This document shows positions 1 to 7,306 of a stretch of 14,610 nucleotides of DNA, in pieces. The DNA is taken from assembly GCA_031367345.1 (NCBI GenBank), contig JANLPR010000144.1, forward strand, positions 1-14,610, in the 5' to 3' direction. Both the position numbers and the translations under genes were made by a program. How positions within the stretch are numbered: position 1 is the stretch's first letter; the number at the start of each line of letters is the position of its first letter. A model generated the notes under the pieces. It was not told where the DNA came from. It did not search any database and was given only the letters and a program-made list of their open reading frames with translations. Source of the stretch: JADKIH01 sp031367345. Its GTDB lineage: Bacteria; Bacteroidota; Bacteroidia; AKYH767-A; 2013-40CM-41-45.

Positions 1-33
1 TGTATTTCTCCGTGCTCTCTATGTCTCTCCGTG
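1..33 (-). repeat. Degenerate purine-rich repeat beside the GxxExxY gene
   Basis: On the minus strand this stretch is a run of purine-rich units of the type CACGGAGA, GACATAGAGAG, CACGGAGA. The octamer TCTCCGTG (plus strand) occurs at 7-14 and again at 26-33, a 19-base period. It lies just downstream of the stop of the GxxExxY gene and is cut by the window edge, so its full length is unknown. From memory, similar degenerate arrays often accompany GxxExxY genes in unrelated bacteria; I cannot verify that here. Confidence 0.5.
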
Positions 34-80
34 TTTAATCAACCGAGTAAAAAATCATAAACTCAAGTTTAGTAAAATTA

Positions 81-482
81 TCACGGCAATTCAGCATAAT
101 ACTCATTCACTAACGATCGAATAGAGTCTTTCAATCTATTGGTGTTGAAATTTATCAATAACCCTTTTGGCTTTTTACTCAATTTCATATATGTTAAAAG
201 CTGAGCAACATGGATTGGATGTATCGTCTCAACAGCTTTCAATTCCAAAATAATGTTGTCCTCAACTAAAATGTCCAAACGCATTCTACTTTTTAAACAA
301 ATATTATCATACTTCAAAGGCACTAATTCTTGAATCTTAAATTTATACCCTCTATTTATCAGCTCATATATCATGCATTCCATATAGACCGACTCTAATA
401 ATCCGGGACCAAATTCATTATGAACTCGCATCGCACACCCAATTATTCCAAAAGACAATTCATTTAAATACTCTCTATTCAT
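81..482 (-). CDS. GxxExxY family protein (PD-(D/E)XK nuclease-like)
   Basis: A 133-residue protein with the hallmark of the GxxExxY family: G27-L-L-E30-S-V-Y33, following H21 and the FGPGLLES stretch. The order of acidic residues fits a PD-(D/E)XK nuclease-like core: E30 in the first helix, D70 in R-L-D, then E80-L-K82. A Q94...Y98 helix (AQLLTYM) follows, as in this fold. The length is normal for the family and the protein looks complete. The biochemical role is not established; a nucleic-acid cleaving or binding activity is inferred from the fold only. The ATG at 480-482 gives the usual short N-terminus before the first helix. The gene stands alone, divergent from the exporter at 620, and is flanked on its 3' side by a short purine-rich repeat. 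These genes are typically scattered and patchily distributed, which suggests mobility, but no transposase is visible here. Confidence 0.85.
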   Translation of the reverse strand: MNREYLNELSFGIIGCAMRVHNEFGPGLLESVYMECMIYELINRGYKFKIQELVPLKYDNICLKSRMRLDILVEDNIILELKAVETIHPIHVAQLLTYMKLSKKPKGLLINFNTNRLKDSIRSLVNEYYAELP

Positions 483-619
483 CCATACAAAGAAAACCTC
501 CCCGCAGCGGCTTTACAACCAATATATTATGTGAAAAGAAAAAAAATCGCCACTCATACAATATTACCTTATTATAGCGTCATTTTTTTTACATTTAGCA
601 TCCTTTCTAATACACTAAT

Positions 620-3007
620 ATGCTTTTCGCCGCCGCACGTATCATCCTTAGACACAGAGTGGTATCTCTGATCGTTCTGCTTGCCCTCACCGGAGGAATG
701 ATCTATATGGCCACTTTTGTAAAGCTTTCTTATGAAGCTGCGAAAATTTTGCCGCCTACCGACTCTACTTACGCTGAATATTTAAAGTTCAAACAAAAGT
801 TTGGAGAAGATGGAACCGTTATGGTAATCGGCTTTCAAAGTGATAGCATCTGGCAACAAAAATTATTGGCCGATTGGTATGATTTATCAAACGATGTAAA
901 ATCAATCGATGGAATCCAAGAAGTAGTTTCTATTGCTCGTGCTTTTCAAGTTGTACGAAATGACAGCTTACACAAACTCGATTTCAAAGCACTACTTTCT
1001 AGTCGTCCAACAACTCAAGTAGAAACTGATAGTCTTCAAAAAAAAATATCTGAACTCCCTTTTTATCAAGGACTCCTTTACAATCCTGATACAAGAGTTA
1101 CTTTGATGGCGATTACTCTCGATCAAAATAAATTAAATACAAAGAGTAGAATTGCCACCGTTAATCAAGTAAAAGATCTTAGTGAAAAATTTGCGACCAC
1201 GCATAACATCCAATTACATTACTCCGGCCTTCCATATATTCGAACCGCTGTTTCGCAGAAGATTCTTTCTGAAATGAAAATGTTTATGGTATTAGCTATT
1301 TTAGTTACTGCCTTTATCTTATTCGTATTCTTCAGAAGTTTCTACGCTGTACTTTTCCCAATGATCGTGGTTATATTTGGTGTAATATGGTCTTTCGGTA
1401 CACTTGTCCTTTTTGGATTTAAAATTACTATTCTAACAAGCCTTATCGCTCCACTAATTATTGTTATCGGCTTACCGAATTGTATTCTGTTATTAAACAA
1501 ATATCAGCAGGAATATTCTAAGCATGGAAATAAAATTAAAGCCTTGGCGCGTTCAATTTACAGAATTGGAGTTTCTACGTTTTTCGCTAACGTAACCACT
1601 GCAATCGGTTTTTTAGTTTTCGCATTTACACATAGCGATGTACTTATTGAATTTGGAATTATCGCTTCGTTAAATGTTATGATCACTTACATTATTTCTT
1701 TGGTTTTTATTCCACTTGTATTTAGCTTCCTTCCGCCACCTTCCGCCAAACAAACGCGACATTTAGAAAGCAAAACACTTAGTAAGATTCTCAACAAAAT
1801 CGACCATTGGGTACATGCATATCGTTTTCGCATTTATACGTTCGTAATCATAATTGTATTGGTAAGCCTCTATGGAATTACAAAAATTACTACCGTTGGA
1901 TATGTAGTTGACGACCTTCCTAAAAAAGATGTGATTTACAAAGACCTCAAATTTTTCGAATCAAACTTCAGAGGCGTTCTCCCTTTTGAAGTAACTGTTG
2001 ATACGAAAAAAAGAGGAGGCGCTTTAGAACTAAAAACACTTTACAAAATTAATCGTTTACAAAAAGTAATTGCTAATTACCCGGAATTTAGTGAGCCGGT
2101 TTCTATTGCTGAAGGAATAAAATTTTCTTATCAAGGACTAAATGATAATAATCCCAAATATTATATCATTCCAAATGTTCAAGAGCTAAGTCGCTTGGCA
2201 GGTTATGCAAGTGATTCTAAAAGTAGCGCCCATTCATTTAAATCGATTCTCGACAGTTCAAAACAAACTACGAGAATAAGTTTTCAAGTAGCAGATATTG
2301 GCTCTATAAAAATGAAAAAACTTTTGGATGAGATCCGCCCACGAGTCGATAGTATTTTTGAATCACCGGCATACGACGTTAAACTTACCGGAAACTCTAT
2401 TATCTTCTTAAAAAATAACGACTATCTTTTGTTGAATTTGAAAGAAAGTATCCTAATGGCAATTCTCTTAATCGGAATAGTCATGTTCTTTTTGTTTATG
2501 TCGTTCAGAATGGTTTTGATTGCGTTAATTCCAAGCATGACACCGTTGCTCCTCACTGCTGCAATGATGGGGTACTTTGGAATTGCACTGAAGCCTTCAA
2601 CAATATTAATATTCTCCATAGCATTTGGAATTGCTTCTGATGGAACAATGTATTTTCTGACTAAGTACCGACAAGAATTAAGAAGACATGGCGGAAGTAT
2701 TTCTAAAACGACTTCCAATGCAATTTATGAAACCGGACCAAGCATGATCTATACTGCTATTATTCTTTTCTCAGGTTTTTTTATTTTCACTGCCTCAAGT
2801 TTCGGAGGAACGTCGGCACTTGGCGTGTTAATTTCTATCACGCTCTTGATTGCAATGATCAGTAATTTGATTTTTCTTCCTACACTATTACTCTCACTGG
2901 AAAAACGAATTATTACAAAAGCCTTCTTAAAAGAACCGATGATTCAACTCTTCGATGAAGACGAAGATGTAGAATTAGACGACCTAGAGGTTAGAAAAAA
3001 TCAATAA
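620..3007 (+). CDS. RND superfamily / MMPL-type exporter
   Basis: A 795-residue inner-membrane protein with the internal duplication of the RND/MMPL family. There is one N-terminal helix (about residues 10-32), a soluble periplasmic-type domain to about 215, five helices to about 370, then a helix (about 397-420), a second soluble domain to about 605, five helices to about 765 and a strongly acidic C-terminal tail (FDEDEDVELDDLE). Each half has the family loop after its fourth helix (NKYQQEYSKHG in the first, TKYRQELRRHG in the second). The likely role is proton-driven export of a lipid or other hydrophobic molecule; the substrate cannot be read from sequence. The expected intramembrane Asp is present only in the second half (GIASDGTMYF); the first half has GLPNCILLL. 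No adaptor or outer-membrane partner gene is adjacent, as usual for this lipid-exporter branch. The start is the only good ATG before the first helix. A possible TACATTTA element lies upstream, too weak to call as a promoter. Confidence 0.88.
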   Translation: MLFAAARIILRHRVVSLIVLLALTGGMIYMATFVKLSYEAAKILPPTDSTYAEYLKFKQKFGEDGTVMVIGFQSDSIWQQKLLADWYDLSNDVKSIDGIQEVVSIARAFQVVRNDSLHKLDFKALLSSRPTTQVETDSLQKKISELPFYQGLLYNPDTRVTLMAITLDQNKLNTKSRIATVNQVKDLSEKFATTHNIQLHYSGLPYIRTAVSQKILSEMKMFMVLAILVTAFILFVFFRSFYAVLFPMIVVIFGVIWSFGTLVLFGFKITILTSLIAPLIIVIGLPNCILLLNKYQQEYSKHGNKIKALARSIYRIGVSTFFANVTTAIGFLVFAFTHSDVLIEFGIIASLNVMITYIISLVFIPLVFSFLPPPSAKQTRHLESKTLSKILNKIDHWVHAYRFRIYTFVIIIVLVSLYGITKITTVGYVVDDLPKKDVIYKDLKFFESNFRGVLPFEVTVDTKKRGGALELKTLYKINRLQKVIANYPEFSEPVSIAEGIKFSYQGLNDNNPKYYIIPNVQELSRLAGYASDSKSSAHSFKSILDSSKQTTRISFQVADIGSIKMKKLLDEIRPRVDSIFESPAYDVKLTGNSIIFLKNNDYLLLNLKESILMAILLIGIVMFFLFMSFRMVLIALIPSMTPLLLTAAMMGYFGIALKPSTILIFSIAFGIASDGTMYFLTKYRQELRRHGGSISKTTSNAIYETGPSMIYTAIILFSGFFIFTASSFGGTSALGVLISITLLIAMISNLIFLPTLLLSLEKRIITKAFLKEPMIQLFDEDEDVELDDLEVRKNQ

Positions 3008-3100
3008 TGATTTATACCAGTATTACAAAACTCCGAACTTTAAAAGAAAGATGAATAAAAGATCATACTCGACATGCACACATAGAAGTTAGAGTTTTGA

Positions 3101-3130
3101 TTGGCATTTTACTATTTTTTTGTATTTTAG
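3101..3130 (+). promoter_or_regulatory. Candidate Bacteroidota-type promoter of rfbA
   Basis: TTG at 3101-3103 is followed after 19 nt by TATTTTAG at 3123-3130, one mismatch from the Bacteroidota -7 consensus TAnnTTTG. This would start transcription near 3136, about 74 nt before the rfbA start codon and immediately before a long hairpin. It was found by eye in AT-rich DNA, so chance matches are possible. Confidence 0.4.
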
Positions 3131-3138
3131 TGCATTAG

Positions 3139-3195
3139 AAAAGCTACTTAATCAAAGGGGTCATTTCCTCTCTAATTGATAAAAAAAGTAGCTTT
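3139..3195 (+). promoter_or_regulatory. Long leader hairpin upstream of rfbA
   Basis: A perfect 10-bp inverted repeat pairs AAAGCTACTT (3140-3149) with AAGTAGCTTT (3186-3195). Inside it ATCAA (3151-3155) can pair with TTGAT (3176-3180), and GGGG can pair with CCTC (one G-U) to close the tip. The structure ends about 14 nt before the rfbA GTG start and would occupy nearly the whole 5' leader if the promoter at 3101-3130 is real. It could instead serve as an inefficient terminator of the upstream exporter, but no clear T-run follows. Confidence 0.5.
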
Positions 3196-3209
3196 ATTAT
3201 CAAAAAAAC

Positions 3210-4073
3210 GTGAAAGGCATCATTCTCGCCGGAGGGTCCGGTACCAGACTTCATCCGCTTACATTGGCTATGAGTAAACAACTTATGCCGGTTTATGATA
3301 AGCCAATGATTTATTATCCACTTTCTATTTTAATGACTGCCGGCATTAATGAAATATTGATCATTTCTACTCCTCACGATTTGCCTCACTTCAAACGATT
3401 ACTAGGCGATGGAAAAAATCTGGGTTGCTCTTTTTCATATAAAGAACAAGCTGTTCCAAACGGCCTTGCTCAAGCTTTTGTTATTGGTGAAGATTTCATT
3501 GGAAAAGATAAAGTAGCATTGATCTTAGGCGATAATATTTTTTACGGAACCGGTTTGCAACAACTATTACAAAACAACATCGACCCAAATGGAGGAATTG
3601 TTTTTGCTTATCATGTAAGTGATCCGGAACGATATGGAGTTGTTGAATTTGATAAGAACAATAAAGCCATAAGTATAGAGGAGAAACCGACAAAACCAAA
3701 ATCAAACTTTGCTGTTCCGGGACTTTATTTTTACGACAACTCAGTAGTTAAAATTGCCAAAGAATTAAAACCGAGTGCAAGAGGCGAATATGAAATTACT
3801 GATGTCAATAAAGTATATCTTGAAAATAATAATTTAAAAGTTGGTATTCTCGACAAGGGTACTGCTTGGCTCGATACCGGCACCTTTGCATCTTTAATGC
3901 AAGCCGGACAATTTGTACAAGTTATTGAAGAACGACAAGGATTGAAGATTGGTTGTATTGAAGAAATTGCATACCGCCAAGGATTTATAAGTAAAGAGCA
4001 ATTGAGAAACATAGCAGAGCCTTTAGTAAAGAGCGGCTATGGTAAATACTTGCTTTCATTGATTGAAAATTAA
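3210..4073 (+). CDS. rfbA: Glucose-1-phosphate thymidylyltransferase (RmlA)
   Basis: A 287-residue cytoplasmic enzyme that joins dTTP and glucose-1-phosphate to give dTDP-glucose and pyrophosphate, the entry step to dTDP-rhamnose and other dTDP-sugars. The nucleotide-binding signature LAGGSGTRLHPLT lies at residues 6-18, KQLMPVYDKPMIYYPLS at about 23-39, the metal-binding aspartate (D108) in ILGDNIFYG, a sugar-binding EKP motif near 158, and WLDTGT near 220. Length matches the RmlA family. The start is GTG at 3210: MKGIILAGG is the standard N-terminus, and no ATG fits. It is followed after 108 bases by an SDR sugar-nucleotide enzyme on the same strand, but rmlB, rmlC and rmlD are not in the window, so the rest of the dTDP-rhamnose pathway must lie elsewhere or the product feeds another route. 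The leader holds a candidate promoter and a large hairpin. Confidence 0.95.
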   Translation: MKGIILAGGSGTRLHPLTLAMSKQLMPVYDKPMIYYPLSILMTAGINEILIISTPHDLPHFKRLLGDGKNLGCSFSYKEQAVPNGLAQAFVIGEDFIGKDKVALILGDNIFYGTGLQQLLQNNIDPNGGIVFAYHVSDPERYGVVEFDKNNKAISIEEKPTKPKSNFAVPGLYFYDNSVVKIAKELKPSARGEYEITDVNKVYLENNNLKVGILDKGTAWLDTGTFASLMQAGQFVQVIEERQGLKIGCIEEIAYRQGFISKEQLRNIAEPLVKSGYGKYLLSLIEN

Positions 4074-4181
4074 TTTTAGTAACCAAACAAGACCAATTCA
4101 CCCCCAATCATCGGGTGTTAGTAAAAAACAATTATGTTGGAAAGAAATAAATTCTAACATTTGATTGTATAACCAAAGACC

Positions 4182-5126
4182 ATGAAAAGAAAAATACTCG
4201 TAACAGGTGGAGCAGGATTCATAGGAAGCTCTCTAGCTGAAAGACTTTCTCGCGATCCGGATAACTATGTAGTTATAGTTGATAATCTGTTAACCGGAAA
4301 TATTGCAAAGGTTCCTAAGTCGGTTCATCAGAATGTAAAATTCATTAAGGCTAATGCAAACGACTTAATGGACTTATCGAGTATCTTCCACGCATATAAA
4401 TTTGACTATGTTTTTCATTATGCCGCTGTGGTTGGCGTTAAGAGAACACTTGCAAATCCTGTAATGGTTTTAAATGATTTAACCGGAATCAATAATGTAC
4501 TTAACCTCTCTAAAAACACAGGCGTAAAACGGGTATTCTATACTTCGTCATCGGAAGTGTATGGTGAGCCGGTAGAGTTTCCACAAAATGAATATACCAC
4601 TCCTTTAAATTCTCGCTTGCCTTATGCGATCGTTAAAAATGTTGGTGAAGCATATCTCCGTTCTTTCAAACGTGAATACGATTTAGACTTTACTATTTTT
4701 CGTTTGTTCAACACATATGGTCCAAAACAAAGTACCGATTTTGTAATATCAAAATTCTTGTTAGCCGCTACAAAAGATAAAGACATTACTATTTATGGAG
4801 ATGGATCACAAACTAGAACTTTCTGTTATATCGAAGATCATCTCGATGCTACAGTAAATGCATTTTACAATAATTTAATCATTAATGATGTAGCAAACAT
4901 TGGATCTGATAACGAAATGACAATGCTTGAGCTTGCTAAATTTATTATCAAGTTTACCAACTCAAAATCAAATATTGTTCACCTTCCTTCTCTTGCTGAA
5001 GGCGATATGACTCGTCGTCGCCCCGATGTAACTAAGATGAAAGAACTTCTTAATCGCGATTTTACATCTCTTGAACAAGGTCTAAAGGCTATTTTAAATA
5101 ACAGCCAGTATGTATTATCCTCATAA
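4182..5126 (+). CDS. NAD-dependent sugar epimerase/dehydratase, UDP-glucuronate decarboxylase-like
   Basis: A 314-residue extended short-chain dehydrogenase/reductase. The NAD-binding TGGAGFIGSS motif is at residues 8-17, an acidic VDN follows the second strand (33-35), and the catalytic set is S/T-E in TSSSEVYG (121-128) with Y148-x3-K152. RLFNTYGP (174-181), IYGDGSQTRTFCYIED (204-219) and a C-terminal RRRPD (278-282) resemble UDP-glucuronate decarboxylases and related UDP-sugar 4-epimerases. It is probably not RmlB: that family has TDEVYG and about 350 residues. It acts in the cytoplasm on a nucleotide sugar, most likely for cell-surface polysaccharide; the exact substrate cannot be decided. 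It lies 108 bases after rfbA on the same strand and is closed by a strong terminator. It may share the rfbA transcript or have its own start: TTTG at 4160-4163 is only a poor promoter candidate. Confidence 0.8.
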   Translation: MKRKILVTGGAGFIGSSLAERLSRDPDNYVVIVDNLLTGNIAKVPKSVHQNVKFIKANANDLMDLSSIFHAYKFDYVFHYAAVVGVKRTLANPVMVLNDLTGINNVLNLSKNTGVKRVFYTSSSEVYGEPVEFPQNEYTTPLNSRLPYAIVKNVGEAYLRSFKREYDLDFTIFRLFNTYGPKQSTDFVISKFLLAATKDKDITIYGDGSQTRTFCYIEDHLDATVNAFYNNLIINDVANIGSDNEMTMLELAKFIIKFTNSKSNIVHLPSLAEGDMTRRRPDVTKMKELLNRDFTSLEQGLKAILNNSQYVLSS

Positions 5127-5177
5127 GAAATTTGCAACTAACCATTGAGTAAAAAATAATCTCTCCTCCAATATACC

Positions 5178-5223
5178 AATGCCCATTGAATAAATAATAG
5201 TATTCAATGGGCATTTTTGTTTT
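5178..5223 (+). terminator. Strong intrinsic terminator after the SDR gene
   Basis: A perfect 15-bp inverted repeat (5178-5192 with 5201-5215, containing AATGCCCATTGAATA) encloses an 8-nt loop and is followed directly by TTTTGTTTT. It lies 52 bases after the stop of the epimerase gene and would end the rfbA-epimerase unit. Confidence 0.9.
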
Positions 5224-5592
5224 AAACGGAATATTAAAATTACTATTTCAATAAAACCATTGCCCTTTAGAATATGAATCGCAATTTTTTTACCAATCAA
5301 AAATAGTATTTGACACAAATACGAACTTTGAACTTTTTATTCTGTTTTTGATGCAAAGTCCTTATTCTTTTCTCATTTTTCGTCCTTAAAAAAGGGGTTT
5401 TCAAATAAACAAAGTTGTATGCCCTAAAATGGCCCTAAATAGAGGGTTTCAGGGCTCTCCCTAAATAAAATTTAATATTCTTCAGTATCATTTATTCACT
5501 ATTTTTAAACTTCAACAAAATTAAATTCTATAATTAGAAATATTTTTCTACTTTGTATTCATTAAACTTGACCCATAAAATATTTTTTCCAA
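5224..5592. other. Non-coding gap before the T9SS gene
   Basis: There is no credible gene in these 369 bases. The gap holds a small cluster of CCCTAAA-type words (GCCCTAAA at 5421-5428, GCCCTAAAT at 5432-5440, CCCTAAAT at 5459-5466), where GCCCT can pair with AGGGC at 5451-5455. The promoter for the gene at 5593 must lie here or nearby. TTTG at about 5554 with TAAAATAT 20 nt later is a weak match. Confidence 0.4.
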
Positions 5593-7224
5593 ATGAAACT
5601 AACCAAACTATTCTTTCTCTTATTGATAATCTGTTTATTTGGATTGACGAATAGAATTTTTTCACAGTCCGTTAATCCTGACTTAGACATTGCACGTTTA
5701 ACAATCTTTCGGATTCATGATACTTGTTTTTACGAACGTATCAGAAAAGTAACCGACTCACCTGCCATTGGCGACACAATCCGACATGAAAAAATTTCGG
5801 CTGCTGCTCCCTTAAATGATAATTGCGGAAGTGCTACTCCTCTTACTGTAAATGCTGCATGTGTAAATGGCACAACAGAAAACGGAACAACGCAAGGCAG
5901 TGAAGTAACGACACCTTCTTGCGTCGCAAGCGCATTCAACCAAACTGTATGGTATCGTTTCGTAGCTACAAACGTTAACATGTACGTAAATATTAATGTA
6001 ACTTCTTTTGGTGGCAACGGTGCTTTGTGGTCGCCTGCCGCATGGGCCTGTGCTGTTTATCGTGCTACCGGTTGTCCGCCTGCTGTTGGCAGTTTAATTT
6101 CTTGTAAGAATTCAAATTCTCAGGGTAATGGTGATGGTGCAATAGTGAACATTATCGGGAGCCTTATTGTTGGACAAACTTATTACATCCAAATAGGATA
6201 CAGAACAGGAATGGGAGTAAATAAAATTCCTAATTTTTGTATTCGTGTAGGCGACCGTTTTACACCTCAATGCAACACTTGTTCGAATACGTGTGGAGCT
6301 GCATACGGTTTTGCAACTCCTCCAACTGTTGGACAAGTTACAGCTTATCCTGGCTACCCTCAGACACCCTACATTGAAGGCGCACAAGCAGATACTCAAT
6401 GCTATACTTTTACAGCAATAAATGATACAGTAGATTTTAACGTGATCGTGAATTCAACATGCGCAGCCGGTAACGTAAGTAACTTTACGTGGAGTCTTTA
6501 TCCTACAACTACTTGCGGTGCTGCAATACAAACAGGAAATCTTTCCAATCTTAGGTTGACCAATCTAACTGTAGGCGCATCTTATACCTATTGCTATAGC
6601 TTTACCGTTCCTACAGATTGTTATCACACGGCTTACTGGCCATACTTTGTCGGAGCCGCCACTGTGCCTTTGCCTATTGAATTACTCTACTTTACCGGCA
6701 CTCGAAATGAAAATAAGATTGAACTAAATTGGGCTACAAGTTCAGAAATCAATAGCGACTACTTTATTATTGAACGCTCGACTGATGCAATTCATTTTGA
6801 AGCGTTGTCGCATCTTGAAGCAGCTCACAATAGCACATCAACTTTATACTACAGCGCTACTGACATATTACCCTTCCAAGATATCGTTTACTATCGTTTA
6901 AAGGAAGTTGATTTCGATGGAACCGAAGAAACATACGGCCCAATTTCTATTCGAAATGGAGGAAAGGATAAACATTTTGATATTAAATATGCAACTATAC
7001 AAAGCAACGGAAACCTACTTCTTGGATTTAATGACGATAAAAAATCACAAATGTCAATATCTATTTACGATGCTCTTGGACATTTAACGTATCAACTTGA
7101 AATGATTTCTGAAAACGGATTTAATAATTTCGAAACTACTTTACCTTTTCTGCCTTCCGGAATCTATTTTTTAAGACTCAACGACAAAACAACAAGTCTT
7201 GCTAAAAAAATAATTAAATTTTAG
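5593..7224 (+). CDS. Secreted T9SS type A sorting domain protein
   Basis: A 543-residue exported protein. A classical signal peptide covers about residues 1-25 (KLTKLF then LLLIICLFGL, cleavage after a Q near FSQ-S). Residues about 75-220 begin with the APLNDNCGSATPL pattern and contain VWYRFVAT and YYIQIGYRTG, a cysteine-bearing beta-sandwich domain common in Bacteroidota surface proteins (PPC/CUB-like). A second Cys-rich beta region runs to about 350. Residues about 359-455 form an FN3-like module that starts PLPIELLYF and contains DYFIIERSTD and YYRLKEVDFDG. The last about 72 residues are a T9SS type A sorting domain (SIYDALG, LPSGIYFLRL, terminal KKIIKF) that directs passage across the outer membrane and cleavage or anchoring at the surface. 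The substrate or partner is unknown. The same FN3-plus-sorting arrangement ends the protein at 8861-11581. It is convergent with the metal transporter; only A/T runs lie between them, no clear terminator. Confidence 0.85.
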   Translation: MKLTKLFFLLLIICLFGLTNRIFSQSVNPDLDIARLTIFRIHDTCFYERIRKVTDSPAIGDTIRHEKISAAAPLNDNCGSATPLTVNAACVNGTTENGTTQGSEVTTPSCVASAFNQTVWYRFVATNVNMYVNINVTSFGGNGALWSPAAWACAVYRATGCPPAVGSLISCKNSNSQGNGDGAIVNIIGSLIVGQTYYIQIGYRTGMGVNKIPNFCIRVGDRFTPQCNTCSNTCGAAYGFATPPTVGQVTAYPGYPQTPYIEGAQADTQCYTFTAINDTVDFNVIVNSTCAAGNVSNFTWSLYPTTTCGAAIQTGNLSNLRLTNLTVGASYTYCYSFTVPTDCYHTAYWPYFVGAATVPLPIELLYFTGTRNENKIELNWATSSEINSDYFIIERSTDAIHFEALSHLEAAHNSTSTLYYSATDILPFQDIVYYRLKEVDFDGTEETYGPISIRNGGKDKHFDIKYATIQSNGNLLLGFNDDKKSQMSISIYDALGHLTYQLEMISENGFNNFETTLPFLPSGIYFLRLNDKTTSLAKKIIKF

Positions 7225-7306
7225 TTTGTTCAACTTCGTGAGTAGTTAAAAGCAATCAACTCAACACTTTTTTTTAATTATTTTAAAAAAATTACTCAAT
7301 CCAATT

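Noticed and set aside
4099..4117. CACCC...GGGTG hairpin between rfbA and the SDR gene
   Set aside because: The stem has only 5 bp with a 9-nt loop and no T-run on either strand; too weak to call a terminator or attenuator.
7225..7306. T/A runs between the two convergent genes as a bidirectional terminator
   Set aside because: There are long T and A tracts but no GC-containing stem; I could not define a hairpin.
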